Shown piece after piece: positions 1 through 11,150 of a DNA stretch of 64,000 nucleotides. The DNA comes from Protea cynaroides (Eukaryota; Streptophyta; Magnoliopsida; Proteales; Proteaceae). The position numbers and the translations under genes are program-made. Numbering within the stretch: position 1 is the stretch's first letter; each line of letters starts with the position of its first letter. The stretch is taken from the NCBI GenBank assembly GCA_028583415.1, contig CM053276.1, forward strand, positions 63,841,510-63,905,509. The letters run 5' to 3'. The notes beneath the pieces were generated by a model. The model did not search any database. It saw only the letters and a program-made list of their open reading frames with translations, and had not been told where the DNA came from.

Positions 1-1499
1 GTTTAAATGCTCACTGTCATATTAGGTCTTGCCATGCTTAGAAGATAGCAAACTAGATCATGCCATATAGGCTCTTGTCTTATTTACAATGCATGCCATA
101 TTTGAGAGATTTTTAACAATCTTACTATATGTGAATTTCTTGCCATAAATGTGTTATATGCCATATTTAGATGAATAATTTATTTTTGGCAATAAGTTAC
201 TTTCTACTGCACCCTAGTCGAACTGCCATATTTGTACACATAACAAACATATTAGGTGTGGGGACATGTATTTAGGCACCCACATTCTTGGGAAGGGCAT
301 AATGGGAATAATAAAAGTCTTAACAAAGAAAGAGAATGCTTTCCCAAACCTTTCAAAATTAGAATTCCGGATAAAAAGGGTAGCTCAGGACGATTTTTCC
401 CTTCGATAAACCCTAAACCTAAAACAGGTTCTAAACCCAAAACCTAGAACAGGTTCTCATATTCTAACCTAGAACAGGTTATTCCATCATGCCCGAACTA
501 CGTAGATTCTGATTCCTAGGTCAAACTCTAGGATACGTAGGCCATTTGGGAGAAACCAAAATTCAGATCCACATTTTAGTCCACTCGGATTATCCATAGA
601 TCCACAAGGATACCTATCCATTTCAACCCAGAGTCCGAACTACGCAGATTCTGATTCCTAGGGAAAACCCTAGGATACGTAGGCCATTTGGGAGAAATCC
701 AAATTCGGATCCAAACCTTAGTCCACTTGGACTATCCATAGATCCACTAGGATATTTATCCACATTTTGACCCAGATAGGGTTATCCATATTCTAACCCA
801 GATAGGGTTACCCATATTTTGACCCAAATAGGGTTATCTACATTCCAACCCATATAGGGTTATCATCATTTTGACCCAAATAGGGTTATCTACATTCCAA
901 CCCAGATAGGGGTATCCACATTTCAACCCAGATAGGGTTATTCCATATTCCAACCCATAAAGGGTTATCCATATTTTGACCCAGAAAGGGTTATCCATTC
1001 TTAGATCCACTAGGACTATCTATCAATTCACATGGATTATCCAGATCCTAACCCACAGGGTTTCTCAACCTTTCAAGCATAAACTTCAACTTGAACAATA
1101 AACTTAATCATGCACAAGCATAAATCACAGCCATAAACTTTAATCACACCTGAACTACGATGGTGAACCTGATTTTTAGAATAATTTTGTAATACGTAGG
1201 CAATCTGATGGATATAGATTTGGTTCAATGATATCAAACCACTTGGTTCGGTTAAATTTAATAAATAGAGTCTAGCATAGGAAATGTATAGGAGACCGAT
1301 TTCGATCGGGCGGTTTGGGTGCCTAACCCCTTCCCTAATCGTAACCTGACGCTTACCCAATCTCTGATGAACCAGAAAATTCAATCTAAGGGTCATGAGT
1401 CAATCGAAGTCTTACCTTGGGGTGTTATTTCACATTTCTAAGGTCCTAGACCTTAATCTAGGTGGCCACTTCCAAAAGATTTCCATCTTTGTCCTCACA
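1..1499 (+). repeat. 3' part of a Tat/Ogre-like LTR (continues left of the window)
   Basis: The segment is collinear with the last 1.4-1.5 kb of the LTRs ending at 32838 and 48261. It shares the landmark 'GTGTGGGGACATGTATTTAGG' region near 256-275, subrepeats of about 27 bp carrying 'CCAGATAGGGTTATCC' (770-1000), the CTACGT...ACGTAG hairpin modules (about 497-541 and 639-683) and the terminus TTTGTCCTCACA at 1499. No primer-binding site follows the terminus; the next base starts inverted internal sequence of a related element. The simplest reading is the outer end of a 3' LTR of an element that inserted there. The left TSD lies outside the window, so this cannot be confirmed. Confidence 0.8.
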
Positions 1500-2368
1500 T
1501 ATAATCAGTGGTCCCAAGGTCTGACCACTTGGGTTACCAAATTTTAGTAAAATTGAAATGGATATAGTAATCCATCGTCCTTATTAGGGATGGTTAGCAA
1601 AAGTGGTTCATGGAGGAACAAACTAGTAAATTTCTTCTTGACCATGGCATCTGTGTCTTGACAGGGATTTTTTGTTCATTTTTTGAAATCGACGTGTTAA
1701 CAAGGAGAGATTCGACACATCGATCTTACTTAATGGAGGGTGTATAGTGACCGTCTACTATGATGTAGAACAGGTGTATACATGCCTCATACTCCCAATG
1801 GGTGAGAGTTCAAGATGTTTATCATGTAGATTCTAACATATTGACCAATCGAGGACAAAAAGGGGCAGAATTTTGATATCTCGAGCATGGATGTCATGGT
1901 TAAGCAAGATTTTACTGGATCGGTTTGGGGATGAACAAAAAATAACAAGCATTGGACTACAATCTGGGTTAGGACAGAAAAGGCCACCTTGACAAGGACG
2001 GGGTAACCTATCACCGAATGCACGATGAATAATGGGCCCCCAATCCCTTTATATACTATGTTGCAAGAATCAAGAGACGTGGAGTAGCATAACGCATTCC
2101 CAGGCGAACCCAAGAAACGCTCGTTAGAGGCTGCTCGCAGGTCGTGATCTCACAAAATACAGGCCAAGGTTGTGTGTTTCGCATAGTAGGCTACCCCATA
2201 TGCATGGGACCCGGTTTGGCTACTCGCATGAATGTGTGACTAAACCCATTCCCCCCAAAAAAATATTATACAAGCATAAATATAGTATTCTAAGAGCTAG
2301 CATCCAATTCACACAAGAAAAGTTTTCATTTATGAATCTGACGTTTATATCCCCAATGGAGTCGCCAC
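1500..2368 (-). mobile_element. Leader (5' untranslated region) of an inverted Tat/Ogre-like element
   Basis: Read on the minus strand, this matches the region just inside the 5' LTR of the Ogre-like element (about 32839-33710), including the stretch 'CCAAGTGG.CAGACCTTGG'. It holds no protein-coding gene. It directly follows the LTR at 2369-6819 on the minus strand. It is cut at 1500 by the end of a plus-strand LTR, so the rest of this element is not seen here. Confidence 0.75.
2351..2368 (-). other. Primer-binding site, tRNA-Arg type
   Basis: The minus strand reads GTGGCGACTCCATTGGGG immediately inside the LTR terminus. The TGGCGACTCC core is the tRNA-Arg-complementary site known from Ogre/Tat elements. 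Its position fixes the orientation of this copy as minus. Confidence 0.75.
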
Positions 2369-5158
2369 TGTGAGGACAATATCGTAAACTGGTTTGGAAG
2401 TCACCACATAGATTAAGGTCTAGGACCTTAGAAAATGTGAAATCTCACCCTAAGGTAAAACTTTGATTGACTCATGACCCTTAGATTGGATTTTTGATCC
2501 ATGAAAGATTGGGTAAACGTCAGGTTACAGTTATGGGAAGGGGTTAGGCACCCAAACCGCCCGATCAAAATCGGTCTCCTATACCTTTCCTATGCTAGAC
2601 TCTATCTATTAAACCGAACCAAACCAAGTGGTTTGATATCATTGAACCAAATCTGTATCCATCAGATTGCCTACGTATCACGAAATTATTCCAAAAATCA
2701 GGTTCACCATCGTAGTTCAGGTGTGATTAAAGTTTATGATTGTGATTTATGTTTGTGCATGATTAAGTTCATTGTTCAAGTTGAAGTTTATGCTTGAAAG
2801 GATGAGAAACCCTATGGGTTAGGATCTAGATAGTCCATACGAACTGATAGATAGTCCTAGTGGATCTAAGAATGGATAATCCTTTTCGGGTCTGAATGTG
2901 GATAACCCGATTTGGATCAAAATGTGGATAACCCTTTCTAGGTTGAAAATGTGGATAACCCTATTTGGGTCAAAATATGGATGGATATCCGAGTGGATCT
3001 ATGGATAGTCCAAGTAGATTAAGGTGTGGATCCGAATTTGGGATTATCCCAAATAGCCTACGTATCCTAGGGTTTGCCCTAGGAATCAGAATCTGCGTAG
3101 TTCGAAATGATGGGTGGATATCCAAGTGGATCTATGGATATTCCAAGTGGACTAAGGTGTGGATCTAAATTTGGGATTCTCCCAAATAGCCTACGTATCC
3201 TAGGGTTTGCCCTAGGAATTAGAATCCGCGTAGTTCGAAGTGATGAAATAACCTGTTCTAGGTTAAGGATTGAGAACCTATTTTAGGTTTAGGGTTTAGA
3301 ACCTATTCTAGGTTTAGGGTTTACTGAGGGATGGAAATCGTCCTGAGCTACCTTTTCACCCTAAGCTCTAATTTTGGAAAGTTTGGCAATGCATTCTCTT
3401 TCTTTATTAAGATTTTTATTATTTTCCATTATGCCCTTCCCAAGAATGTGGGTGCTTAAATGCACGTCCCTATGCCTAGATTGTCTTCTAGAAGTGTGCA
3501 TATATGGCAGTTCAACTAGGGTGTTACATAAATTAAATTATTACCAAAAATAAATTATTAAAATATGGCTTATAGCAACATAGCAATGGCATCCTAAACA
3601 TGGTAGTGCATGCAAATACAACAGTGTAAAGAAGGCAGATCCTCAACTTACAGTCCAGACTCAAAGAAACTCTCACATTAATAATATCATATCAGATCCT
3701 CAATCTAATGGTTTGATTTCTTCAAGATGTTATCATTACGATCATCTACTCAGATTTCATCTAATCAGCCAAGATCGATGGCCTAGATTCCTCCAACATC
3801 AAGTCATCATGATTAGACTAAGATCTAACGGTTCATATCACTCAAAACAATAATCTAACCATTCAAAATCATTTAAATCACTTTTGATGGCAATCCAATG
3901 GTTCAGATCACTCAAAACGATTATCTAACGTTTTAGATCAGGCATCAACATATCTAAAATCAACAATCTAAATTTAGTCATAAAAAATTCCCAAGATCAA
4001 TGGTCCATATTTATTTTACATCAAAATCCCATGATCAATGGTTCATAAAATTCCAAATCGAGGGTCCATATTAACTTCACATCAAAATTTCAGATCAATG
4101 GCTCAATTAACATTCGATAGACATGATCAATGGTTTAAAATAAACATTAAATAGCCATTATCAGTGATCTGATTTCACACATCATTACCATGAAATTAAA
4201 ATCCAATAATGGCTCATTTGCATCAAAATCTCATAATCATAATTCAGATCAATAAGGAAAGAGAATTGGTAATAGTGGATTTCGGCCAGTGGTTCAGTTA
4301 TGGTGGATGTTGTGCCATAGGGTTTTTGCTGAGTTGTCGATGGAGGGTGATGGTTGAGTGCATGAAGGGACAGATTAAGGGGCTTAGAGTTGCAAAGATG
4401 GGGTCGGTGATGGTGCTTGCAGTGTTGGTTGAGTGATGGTTTGAGCATGGAGGACAGGTGTGGCATTATGAGCAGTAGGATGGATTTTGGTACGTTGGTA
4501 CAGCAGATCGGGTTTATTGAATTTCAGTAGGGAAGTGGGTTGTGAGGTGTTGAATTAGGTTCAGTTTTGAGGAATGGATAGGCGGGAGATTGTTGATGAT
4601 ATGGTTGGAGTGGGGAGTGATTTTGATGGGATGACAAGTGGGCTGTGGGGGATCGCTACTGTTGTAACAAGCGTCAATGGTTGGGTTTTTTGCAGCTGGA
4701 CTTGGTGAGATAAGATGAGGTGTTAATGGGATTAAAGGATGATTGTAATAGGTGGCCTGCAGGTGGAGATCCAGGTGGGAAGGTTGTAGGTCGGTGGCTG
4801 GGTTGGTGGTGCTTATAGATGTGTTTGCTGGTTGAGATGGCAGGTCGTGGTAATGCTGCAGATCGGTGGAGTGGTGTGATTGTGATCTGGGAATTGGTGA
4901 TAGAGTAGGTAATCAGTGGTGGGGTGAAACCAAAGACACAATAATAAAAAAAACAACAGGGATTGGCAGCTTACCTGAATCGCAGGGGTTCTCCTTCAGC
5001 TCTTCTCCCTCTCTTCTTCGTCTCTCTTCCTTCTCTCTCGCAGCTCTCTATTTCTCCCCTCCTGTTTTTTCTTTTCTTTTTCTCTCCATCTCCTCTTCTT
5101 CTATTCCTTCGGATCTGGTCCCTCCATCCTCTCTCGATTTTCTTCCTTTTTCTCCATG

Positions 5159-5204
<46 letters not shown>

Positions 5205-6819
5205 CTTCTATTCCTTCGGATCTGGTCCCTCCATCCTCTCTCGATTTTCTTCCTTTTTCTCCACACCCTCTCTCTCTCTCTCTCTCCTCTTCTTCTATTC
5301 CTTCGGATCTGGTCCCTCTATGCTCTCTCTCTGATTTCTCTCCAGGTTTTTTTTTTCCTTTTCTCAATCTCCCTCCCAACCTGATATTCTCCTTTTCCCT
5401 TCGAATCCAACCCAGCTGGCCGATTTCCTTTCTCATTCTCTTTCCATCTAAGACTCCCCATGACAATGCTCTTCTTTTTTCCTTAAAATGACACATCACC
5501 ATCTTTTGGAAACCCAAAACTCATAACTTCTCTTTCTTATCTTTCTATTTAAAACCCATTGAATATAATCTCTCCATTCTTTCCTTTCTTTTTGTTGATT
5601 TCCACCCTCTTTCTATTTTTTTTGTTGATTCTCTGAGATCTCTCTCTATCTCTTTCCTAACCGAACCATTAGCCAAACGTCTCCTCCAATATATATATAT
5701 ATATATATGCAACCCATAAAATATAATTTAATGCCTAATGCAATACATAATCATAATAATATGTATAATATACATAATATGCATGCACATGGGTTGAATA
5801 GATTTGGTCTGGATTGGTCTGGGCTGGACTACCTTGAACTGGTCTGGTCTAGATTGAGTTGAGTTGAGTTGGGTTGAACTGGTTTGGACCAAGTTGACTT
5901 CTTCTATCATTTCATAGTCCATTTCTGCCACCATTCCACATGAAATTTTTCGATAGCCCCTATTCTAAATTTTCTACGTTTACTTTGTAGAACACTAAAA
6001 ATGAGGAATATTAGAACTTAAATCACTTTATTTGAAAATAAAATGACCAACTTATGAATTTTTGAAGTTTAAGCAGGCTAATTATTGATAATTTGACTAA
6101 CCATTCTGCATGGGATCATTCGGAGACTTCTGCTGGCAATCCTTTACGTCCACTTTGTAGAGTACTAAAAATAGAACATATTGAAACTGAAATCACCTGA
6201 TTTGGATGTGGGGTGACCAAAATATGAATTTTCAAAGATTAAACGACCATTTCCATGTGTAATTTTGCATGGGACCCTTCGGAGACTTCTACCCGAGATT
6301 TTTCACTTCTACTTTGTAGAACATCACAAAATGAAGAATAATGGCCTTGGAATCATTTGAATCCGACGTAGAATAACAAAGATATGAAGCTTTGAAGTTC
6401 TATCGATAATTTTACATGAAAACTTGCATGAGGCCCACCGTTGACCTTTGCCTGAGATTTTTCACATCCACTTTGAAGAGGACTGAAAATAAGGAATATT
6501 GGCCTTTGAATCATCCGATTCCGATATCAGATGAGCAAAATATGATGACTTGAAGTTTAAATGATAATGCATGCATCATACAATAATTACGTAAATGCCC
6601 TTACATTTCCAAACTGCGATATCTTCCTTGTTTGATGTCAGAATTTGATGATTCTGGTTTCATTTTGAAGATAATTTCATGACTTATACATCCAAGTAGG
6701 TAATATCCTATGACCCTGTTGTGGGGTTCATTAGAGAATCACAAACCTTTCGATTAAAAATCGAAAACCTGCCATATGGGTTCACTTATGTTGAGGGTAG
6801 CAAAAATAGGGTATTTACA
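2369..6819 (-). repeat. Tat/Ogre-like LTR, inverted copy
   Basis: On the minus strand the LTR starts TGTAAATACCC at 6819 and ends CCTCACA at 2369 (about 4.45 kb). It is collinear with 27752-32838: the 5' segment with 'TTTGCTACCCTCA' (6790-6819), then segments with regularly spaced 'CTACAAAGTGGACGTAAA'-like motifs, a TA-repeat zone (5690-5710), a purine-rich zone seen here as CT-rich DNA (4980-5700), a CCACCA-rich zone, a 'GATC-ATTGG' repeat zone (3700-4150) and the terminal hairpin-module zone (2670-3240). The apparent ORFs inside are products of low-complexity sequence. It is the 5' LTR of an element whose body lies to the left. Confidence 0.85.
5159..5199. repeat. CT/GA microsatellite in the LTR
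   Basis: An almost pure CT dinucleotide run of about 41 bases. It sits in a wider CT-rich zone (4980-5700) with a duplicated block (around 5096-5155 and 5203-5262) containing 'TTCGGATCTGGTCCCTCCAT'. The equivalent zones at 28915-29930 and 43080-44090 are GA-rich on the plus strand. Confidence 0.9.
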
Positions 6820-6821
6820 CA

Positions 6822-7100
6822 ATGCCCAAGCATCCTTCAGTGGATTCCTATATGGATTTCTACATTCTTCAATTGAAATAGCCACTGCATCCAATCCAAC
6901 GTATGCAAAAAATACTGCCATTTCTCCGGTCACTACTACTTTAAACCCATTGGTAATAAAAGGAGACCAATTTGATACAGCAATCTTAAAGAAACCAACT
7001 ACAATGACAAAAACAACAATAATTACCTTTGTCATAGCCATTGTTGAGATCAAAGCTAATGATTCTCGAATACAAAGGCAGAGAACTATTGTCAAAACTG
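6822..7100 (-). pseudogene. Cationic amino-acid transporter (CAT family) fragment
   Basis: The minus strand encodes about 90 residues resembling the middle of plant CAT transporters, which are multi-pass membrane proteins importing basic amino acids. Visible pieces are a hydrophobic helix (VIIVVFVIVVGFFK), the loop NWSPFITNGFK and the strongly family-typical FFAYVGLDAVA followed by EECRNPYRN. This would cover only two or three membrane segments of a protein that normally has about 14. The fragment stops at the LTR boundary on the left, and the flank (about 7100-7200) contains a small local duplication ('GAAATTCATCC...CATCTGCCATG'). It is a gene fragment, not a functional gene, and the first of four unrelated same-strand fragments. 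Confidence 0.75.
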
Positions 7101-7229
7101 AACTATTGTCAAAACTGCTAAGAGGAATTCATCCCTTGGATTGTGAAATTCATCCACATCATCTGCCATGAAATTCATCCCTTGAAATGTGGTCATCATC
7201 CACTGTCTTGCATTCCCAAACACCATGAT

Positions 7230-7440
7230 CTACACGATGATGGCCATAGCATTGAAGGCATTAAAGATCTGAATTGCAAAATTGCCTTGGACCGAATGAT
7301 TTTTGGTTGATCCCTTATTTGAATTTCCTATATAAACAGCTATAGCCATGGCATAGGTGTCATAGGAAAGGCAAAGGGTCAAGAAAAGGAGGCTGATGTG
7401 GCACAACTTCATGCTTCCATCTGGATTTGAGAACAAGCAA
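7230..7440 (-). pseudogene. GABA/amino-acid transporter (AAAP family, GAT1-like) fragment
   Basis: The minus strand gives NPDGSMKLCHIS, then AVYIGNSNKGSTKNHSV and IFNAFNAMAIIV. In plant GAT1-like proton-coupled transporters the equivalent positions read roughly NG-MKLYHF, then a helix plus loop S-NAPTKDYS and a VF-A-NAIAII helix. The first two blocks lie closer together than in the family, so an internal deletion is likely, and a stop follows the last block. The assignment rests on this short motif order and is moderately secure. The segment lies about 130 bp from the CAT fragment on the same strand. Confidence 0.6.
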
Positions 7441-7663
7441 ATTGTCCTCATGCATTGAACTCTGAAAAGAATAAAAACAATAACACAGCCATAGTAGACC
7501 ATGAAATGCATGTCCTCACTGAGATTGGTATGAACGCTGCCAGATCTGTGGCGGTTGAGGAAGATCTCCGATACCCAAGAGAGACGGATCAAAGAGAAAG
7601 CAGAGTAGAAGATATCGAGGAATCAGGCTGGAAACAAATGTCTATAAACAGAGCCAGGAGCAC

Positions 7664-7931
7664 TGGCATACTTCACATCCCAACCAAATTCAGTCATGGC
7701 CCAACCGATCCCACCCAAAGAATCACCATTCTGTCTAAGTTCATTGGCAAAAGAAGGATTGGGATCGAAGACGAGTAAGATTGCAACCATCGCTGATGCT
7801 TTTTCCCAGGCGAGATCAGATCCAAGGTTGTTCTTGTTGATCTTGTTTGCAGTTCGGTCCGTCGTCGTATCCTCTGGCAGTTGCCAGCCATAGTGGTCAC
7901 TCCAGTCAAAGGTCTCAAGCAACTCATCATA
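7664..7931 (-). pseudogene. GH9 endo-1,4-beta-glucanase fragment
   Basis: The minus-strand product contains HYGWQLPEDTTTDRTA, then NKNNLGSDLAWEKASAM and, after FANEL, jumps to QNGDSLGGIGWAMTEFGWD. In plant glycoside hydrolase family 9 cellulases the first two blocks belong to the conserved W-RPEDM-T-R...PGSD-A-E-AAA region. The last block matches the GWA-TEFGWD-KYAG region much closer to the middle of the protein. Two separated exon pieces are therefore fused with a deletion between them. A full GH9 domain is about 450 residues; only about 90 are present. Frame is kept but no start or catalytic domain remains. Confidence 0.75.
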
Positions 7932-7982
7932 CACAAGGAGGAAAAGTTGATGATATTTGTGATAGGGTGGCAGGGTGGACTG

Positions 7983-8087
7983 CATATGAGTCACCGAGAT
8001 TGTTCTCAAGTTCCGCCAATACTCTCCAAAGGGAAAACCCCTTGCTCGGTGAAATAGCACATCATATGCAGATTCCTTGATGAGCCA
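7983..8087 (-). pseudogene. Cytochrome P450 fragment, CYP78A-like
   Basis: The minus strand reads ESAYDVLFHRARGF-PFGEYWRNLRTIS. This corresponds to the B-C helix region of plant CYP78A monooxygenases, including the WR-LR heme-propionate contact motif. About 35 residues remain of a protein of about 520. The heme-binding Cys region, I-helix and membrane anchor are absent. It runs directly into the GH9 fragment through about 50 bp of unassigned sequence in the same frame, forming a chimeric ORF of the kind made by gene capture. Confidence 0.75.
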
Positions 8088-8840
8088 ATCTGAAACAATG
8101 AGTTCTCTCGAACATTGTGGGTATAGGTTGTGTCTGCCCTGCTGTTCTTCTTGCTACTGGCGGTTATGTTGGTTGGAGGAATTGGGGTGTTGACAGCTTG
8201 GGAAGGATTATCGGGTACGGGTAGTGATTGGGTTTTGATTAAAGCTTGGGTTTGAGTTTGGGGTTGAATTGAAGGAATAGGGGTTTGGGGAAGGTGGAAG
8301 GCCTGTCCGAGCCGAAGTAAATCAGATTGTTCCAATGGAGGGGCCGAACTGGTTTGGGAAAAGGGGACAAGAGATGAGGAGGAATCAAGAGATAAAGGGT
8401 TAAGGATTGGGGTTGCAGAATCCAAATAAGAGCTACCGAAACGTACCTCAAGGGATAGTGTGAAGGCTGTCCATGTGGAGAACTGGGTAGTGTGGTGTAT
8501 CCCTTGGCCATTGGTCCACTGAGCTCCATCACATCCTCATCATCTCGGGACTGAGGTTGATTGGGAGGAGCCGGACGGGGCAGGCAGCCCACATACATGA
8601 AGAGAAGAAGAGGGAGGGGGGGTTCCTTGTCTGTCGGTGGTCGAAGAAGGCCACAAGTGGAAGCAACCGATGCTTTGGTCATTCAGGCTTACAGCGCACC
8701 ATCGTAGGGTGGCTCCGTCCATGTAGAAGGAGGAGATCTACAGGCGTTGGTCTTCAGTGGCACCGTGAAAATCGAAAAACCAACTGGCCTTTGATATCCA
8801 ACCGACGGGATCTACTCCATTAAAACGAGGATGGTTTAGC
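8088..8840 (-). other. Unassigned segment, possibly further captured exons
   Basis: The minus strand has several overlapping open stretches rich in Pro, Ser and Gln (for example around 8140-8425 and 8470-8720). One open stretch ends at 'CCCTTGAG/GTACGT' near 8455, a plausible 5' splice site. I do not recognise the proteins. Because the segment sits directly beside four captured fragments and has non-repeat-like composition, it may hold more captured coding or intron sequence. No start, domain or catalytic motif supports a functional gene. Confidence 0.3.
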
Positions 8841-9559
8841 AGAATGGAATGAGAGTGACTTCCTTCTACCATAGAAGTCTCTCAATGAAAGCATCAATTG
8901 TTACAACTCAAGCTCAAGGGAGAGCCCAACTTAAAAGACTAGTCTATTAAATGAGAGAACCCCAAGACTTAAGAATCACATTTTGATGTTTGTGGAATCT
9001 AACGTGGAATCATAACATTATCCCACCATTGCTGCCACCTACCACCGACTTCACCATCTGTGTAACCATTCTCTTATCTGTCACAACCCAACTGATCAGC
9101 GATCCATTATACAACCACCACTTATCTATCTCCAATACCACTAACTCACACCTGTCCACATGCACCACTGCACACCGCTTCACCTCATGCAAACCACCAC
9201 ATCACCCATAGGACCCTGCAAAACCGTGACATCTTGCCGTAACCAGCAATACTCCCAAGCCATTTTTCAAACCACACTCCCTTAGCCTCATGCCGATCTT
9301 ATCAAAACACCATAATCCACCCAATCTTTATCGCATCTCCATGCAACCTTCCATCACATGCACTCCATAATACCCCAAACACCCATGGCCAGCACTCCAA
9401 ATCACCCCCTACATCATCATCAAACTCCATCTCTACCACACCTTGCAACCTACCTTTATCTGGACCGGACACTTGGCAAACCCCACCTACACCCTTCCAC
9501 AAAATCTGCTGCAACCATATTGTCCATCCCACCTGCTATATACGAATCATGCTTTCACA

Positions 9560-9905
9560 TATCCAACCTGAAACTTTGTCCTTTGTTATTAATATGCAAT
9601 CTAGTCCTTTGCTATTAGCATGCAATTTGTCCTTTGTTATTAACATGCAATCTGATCCCTTGTTCTTTGTTATTTAACATGCAATCTGGGACCTTGATCT
9701 TTGGTTATTTAATATGCGATGTGAATCCTTGATCTTTGGTTGTTTAATATGCAATGTGAGCCTTGATCTTTCTTATTTTAGGCAATGTGAGCCTTGATCT
9801 TTGTTATTTTAATATCCAATGTGAGCCTTGATCTTTGTTATTTTAATATCCCATGTGGGCCTTTGATCTTTGTTATTTTAATATCCAATGCAGACCCTTT
9901 GATCC
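9560..9905 (+). repeat. Tandem array, unit about 40 bp
   Basis: Imperfect head-to-tail copies of 'CTTTGATCTTTGTTATTTTA' followed by 'ATATCCAATGTGAGCC'. Copies drift gradually from left to right. It lies inside the diverged LTR and has no coding content. Confidence 0.8.
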
Positions 9906-10059
9906 AGCATTACCCCCCATCATTACCACTGATCCACACATCATCACCGATTGATTCTAAATACACATCATCATCCATTGATCCTAAACCCCCATCATCT
10001 TAACCGTTGAGTTAATCTTACCCCTCATCCACAATCCCCATCACTATCTATTAATCCGC

Positions 10060-10330
10060 CATCACCCATCAATCACAACCATTCGATCCCACATTAATTT
10101 GATCAAAACCACATGATCCATCTCAACCACATTAATTTGATCAAAACCACATGATCCATCTCAACCACATTCATTTGATCACAACCACATTCATTTGAAC
10201 ACAACCATTTGTTCCTACATTAATTTGATCACAACCATTTGATCCCACATTAATTTAATCACAAGCATTTGATCCCACATTAATTTGATCATAGCCATTT
10301 GATCCCACTCCATCAATTCATAGCCACTCA
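10060..10330 (+). repeat. Tandem array of 'ACATTAATTTGATCA-AACCA' units
   Basis: Repeats of roughly 30-38 bp built on 'CATTAATTTGATCACAACC' and 'ATTTGATCCC'. They are followed to 10490 by units of about 20 bp based on 'CATCTGATCATCATTTTCAC'. These match the GATC-rich zone of the other Tat/Ogre-like LTRs in position only. Confidence 0.75.
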
Positions 10331-10739
10331 ATCCACACCATCTAATCATCACCTATACTGTTTGATCCATTCATCCACACCATCTGATCATCATTTTCAC
10401 CCTCCGATCATCATTTTCACCATATAATCATCATCAATACCATCTGATTATCATTTTCACCATCTGATCATCATCTACATCATCTGATCTTGTCCTTCAC
10501 CAACACCTTTGATCTGTATTACATCCCTATAATGCTCACACTCACATGCTTACTATATTTGGATGCTCACTCTCACTACTATATTTGGATGCACACATGC
10601 TCATTGCTATTTTTATCTACTACACATACACACTGCCATGTTGGATTGTTTATACTATGTTTGGATTGCTCACTGTCATATTTAAATGCTTACACTGCTA
10701 TGTTTGGAGAGACACTTACATACATCTTAAAGCATATAG

Positions 10740-11150
10740 AAATTATCACAAGATAAACCCTAAAATAGAAAAAAATGAATACATAGGGCAAGATAAACCC
10801 TAGAATAGAATGAACTGACAAGGCAAGATAAACCCTAGAATGGAATGAACACGTAGGGCAAGATAAACCTTGGAGTAGAAAGAACACATAGGGCAAGATA
10901 AATCTTAGAATTGAATGAACACATAGGGTAAGATAAACCCTAAAGTGGAAAGAACAGATAGGGCAAGATAAACCCTAGAATGGAATGAACACAAAGGGCA
11001 AGATAAACCCTAGAGTGGAAAAAATAGATAGGGTAAGATAAACCCTAAGATGGAACGACCATATAGGGCAAGATAAACCCTAGAGTAGAAAGAACAGATA
11101 GGGCAAGATAAACCTTATAATGTAAATAACAAAAAGGGTAAGGAACCCCT
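10740..11150 (+). repeat. Tandem array, unit about 36 bp
   Basis: About eleven copies of 'AGGGCAAGATAAACCCTAGA' plus an A/G-rich tail. It is the counterpart of the 'AAACCCTAAACCTAGAATAG' subrepeats in the other LTRs. Confidence 0.85.

Noticed and set aside
410..480. Telomere-like AAACCCTAAACC repeats (also 31635-31790 and 47040-47215)
   Set aside because: They resemble the plant telomere unit CCCTAAA but have longer, degenerate units (about 25-28 bp with CTAGAATAGG) and always occur at the same place in Tat/Ogre LTRs, so they are LTR subrepeats.
4866..5517. Long open frames on both strands
   Set aside because: They arise from the CT/GA-rich low-complexity zone of an LTR; products are Leu/Ser or Arg/Glu runs. 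The same applies to 29183-30049 and 43487-44095.
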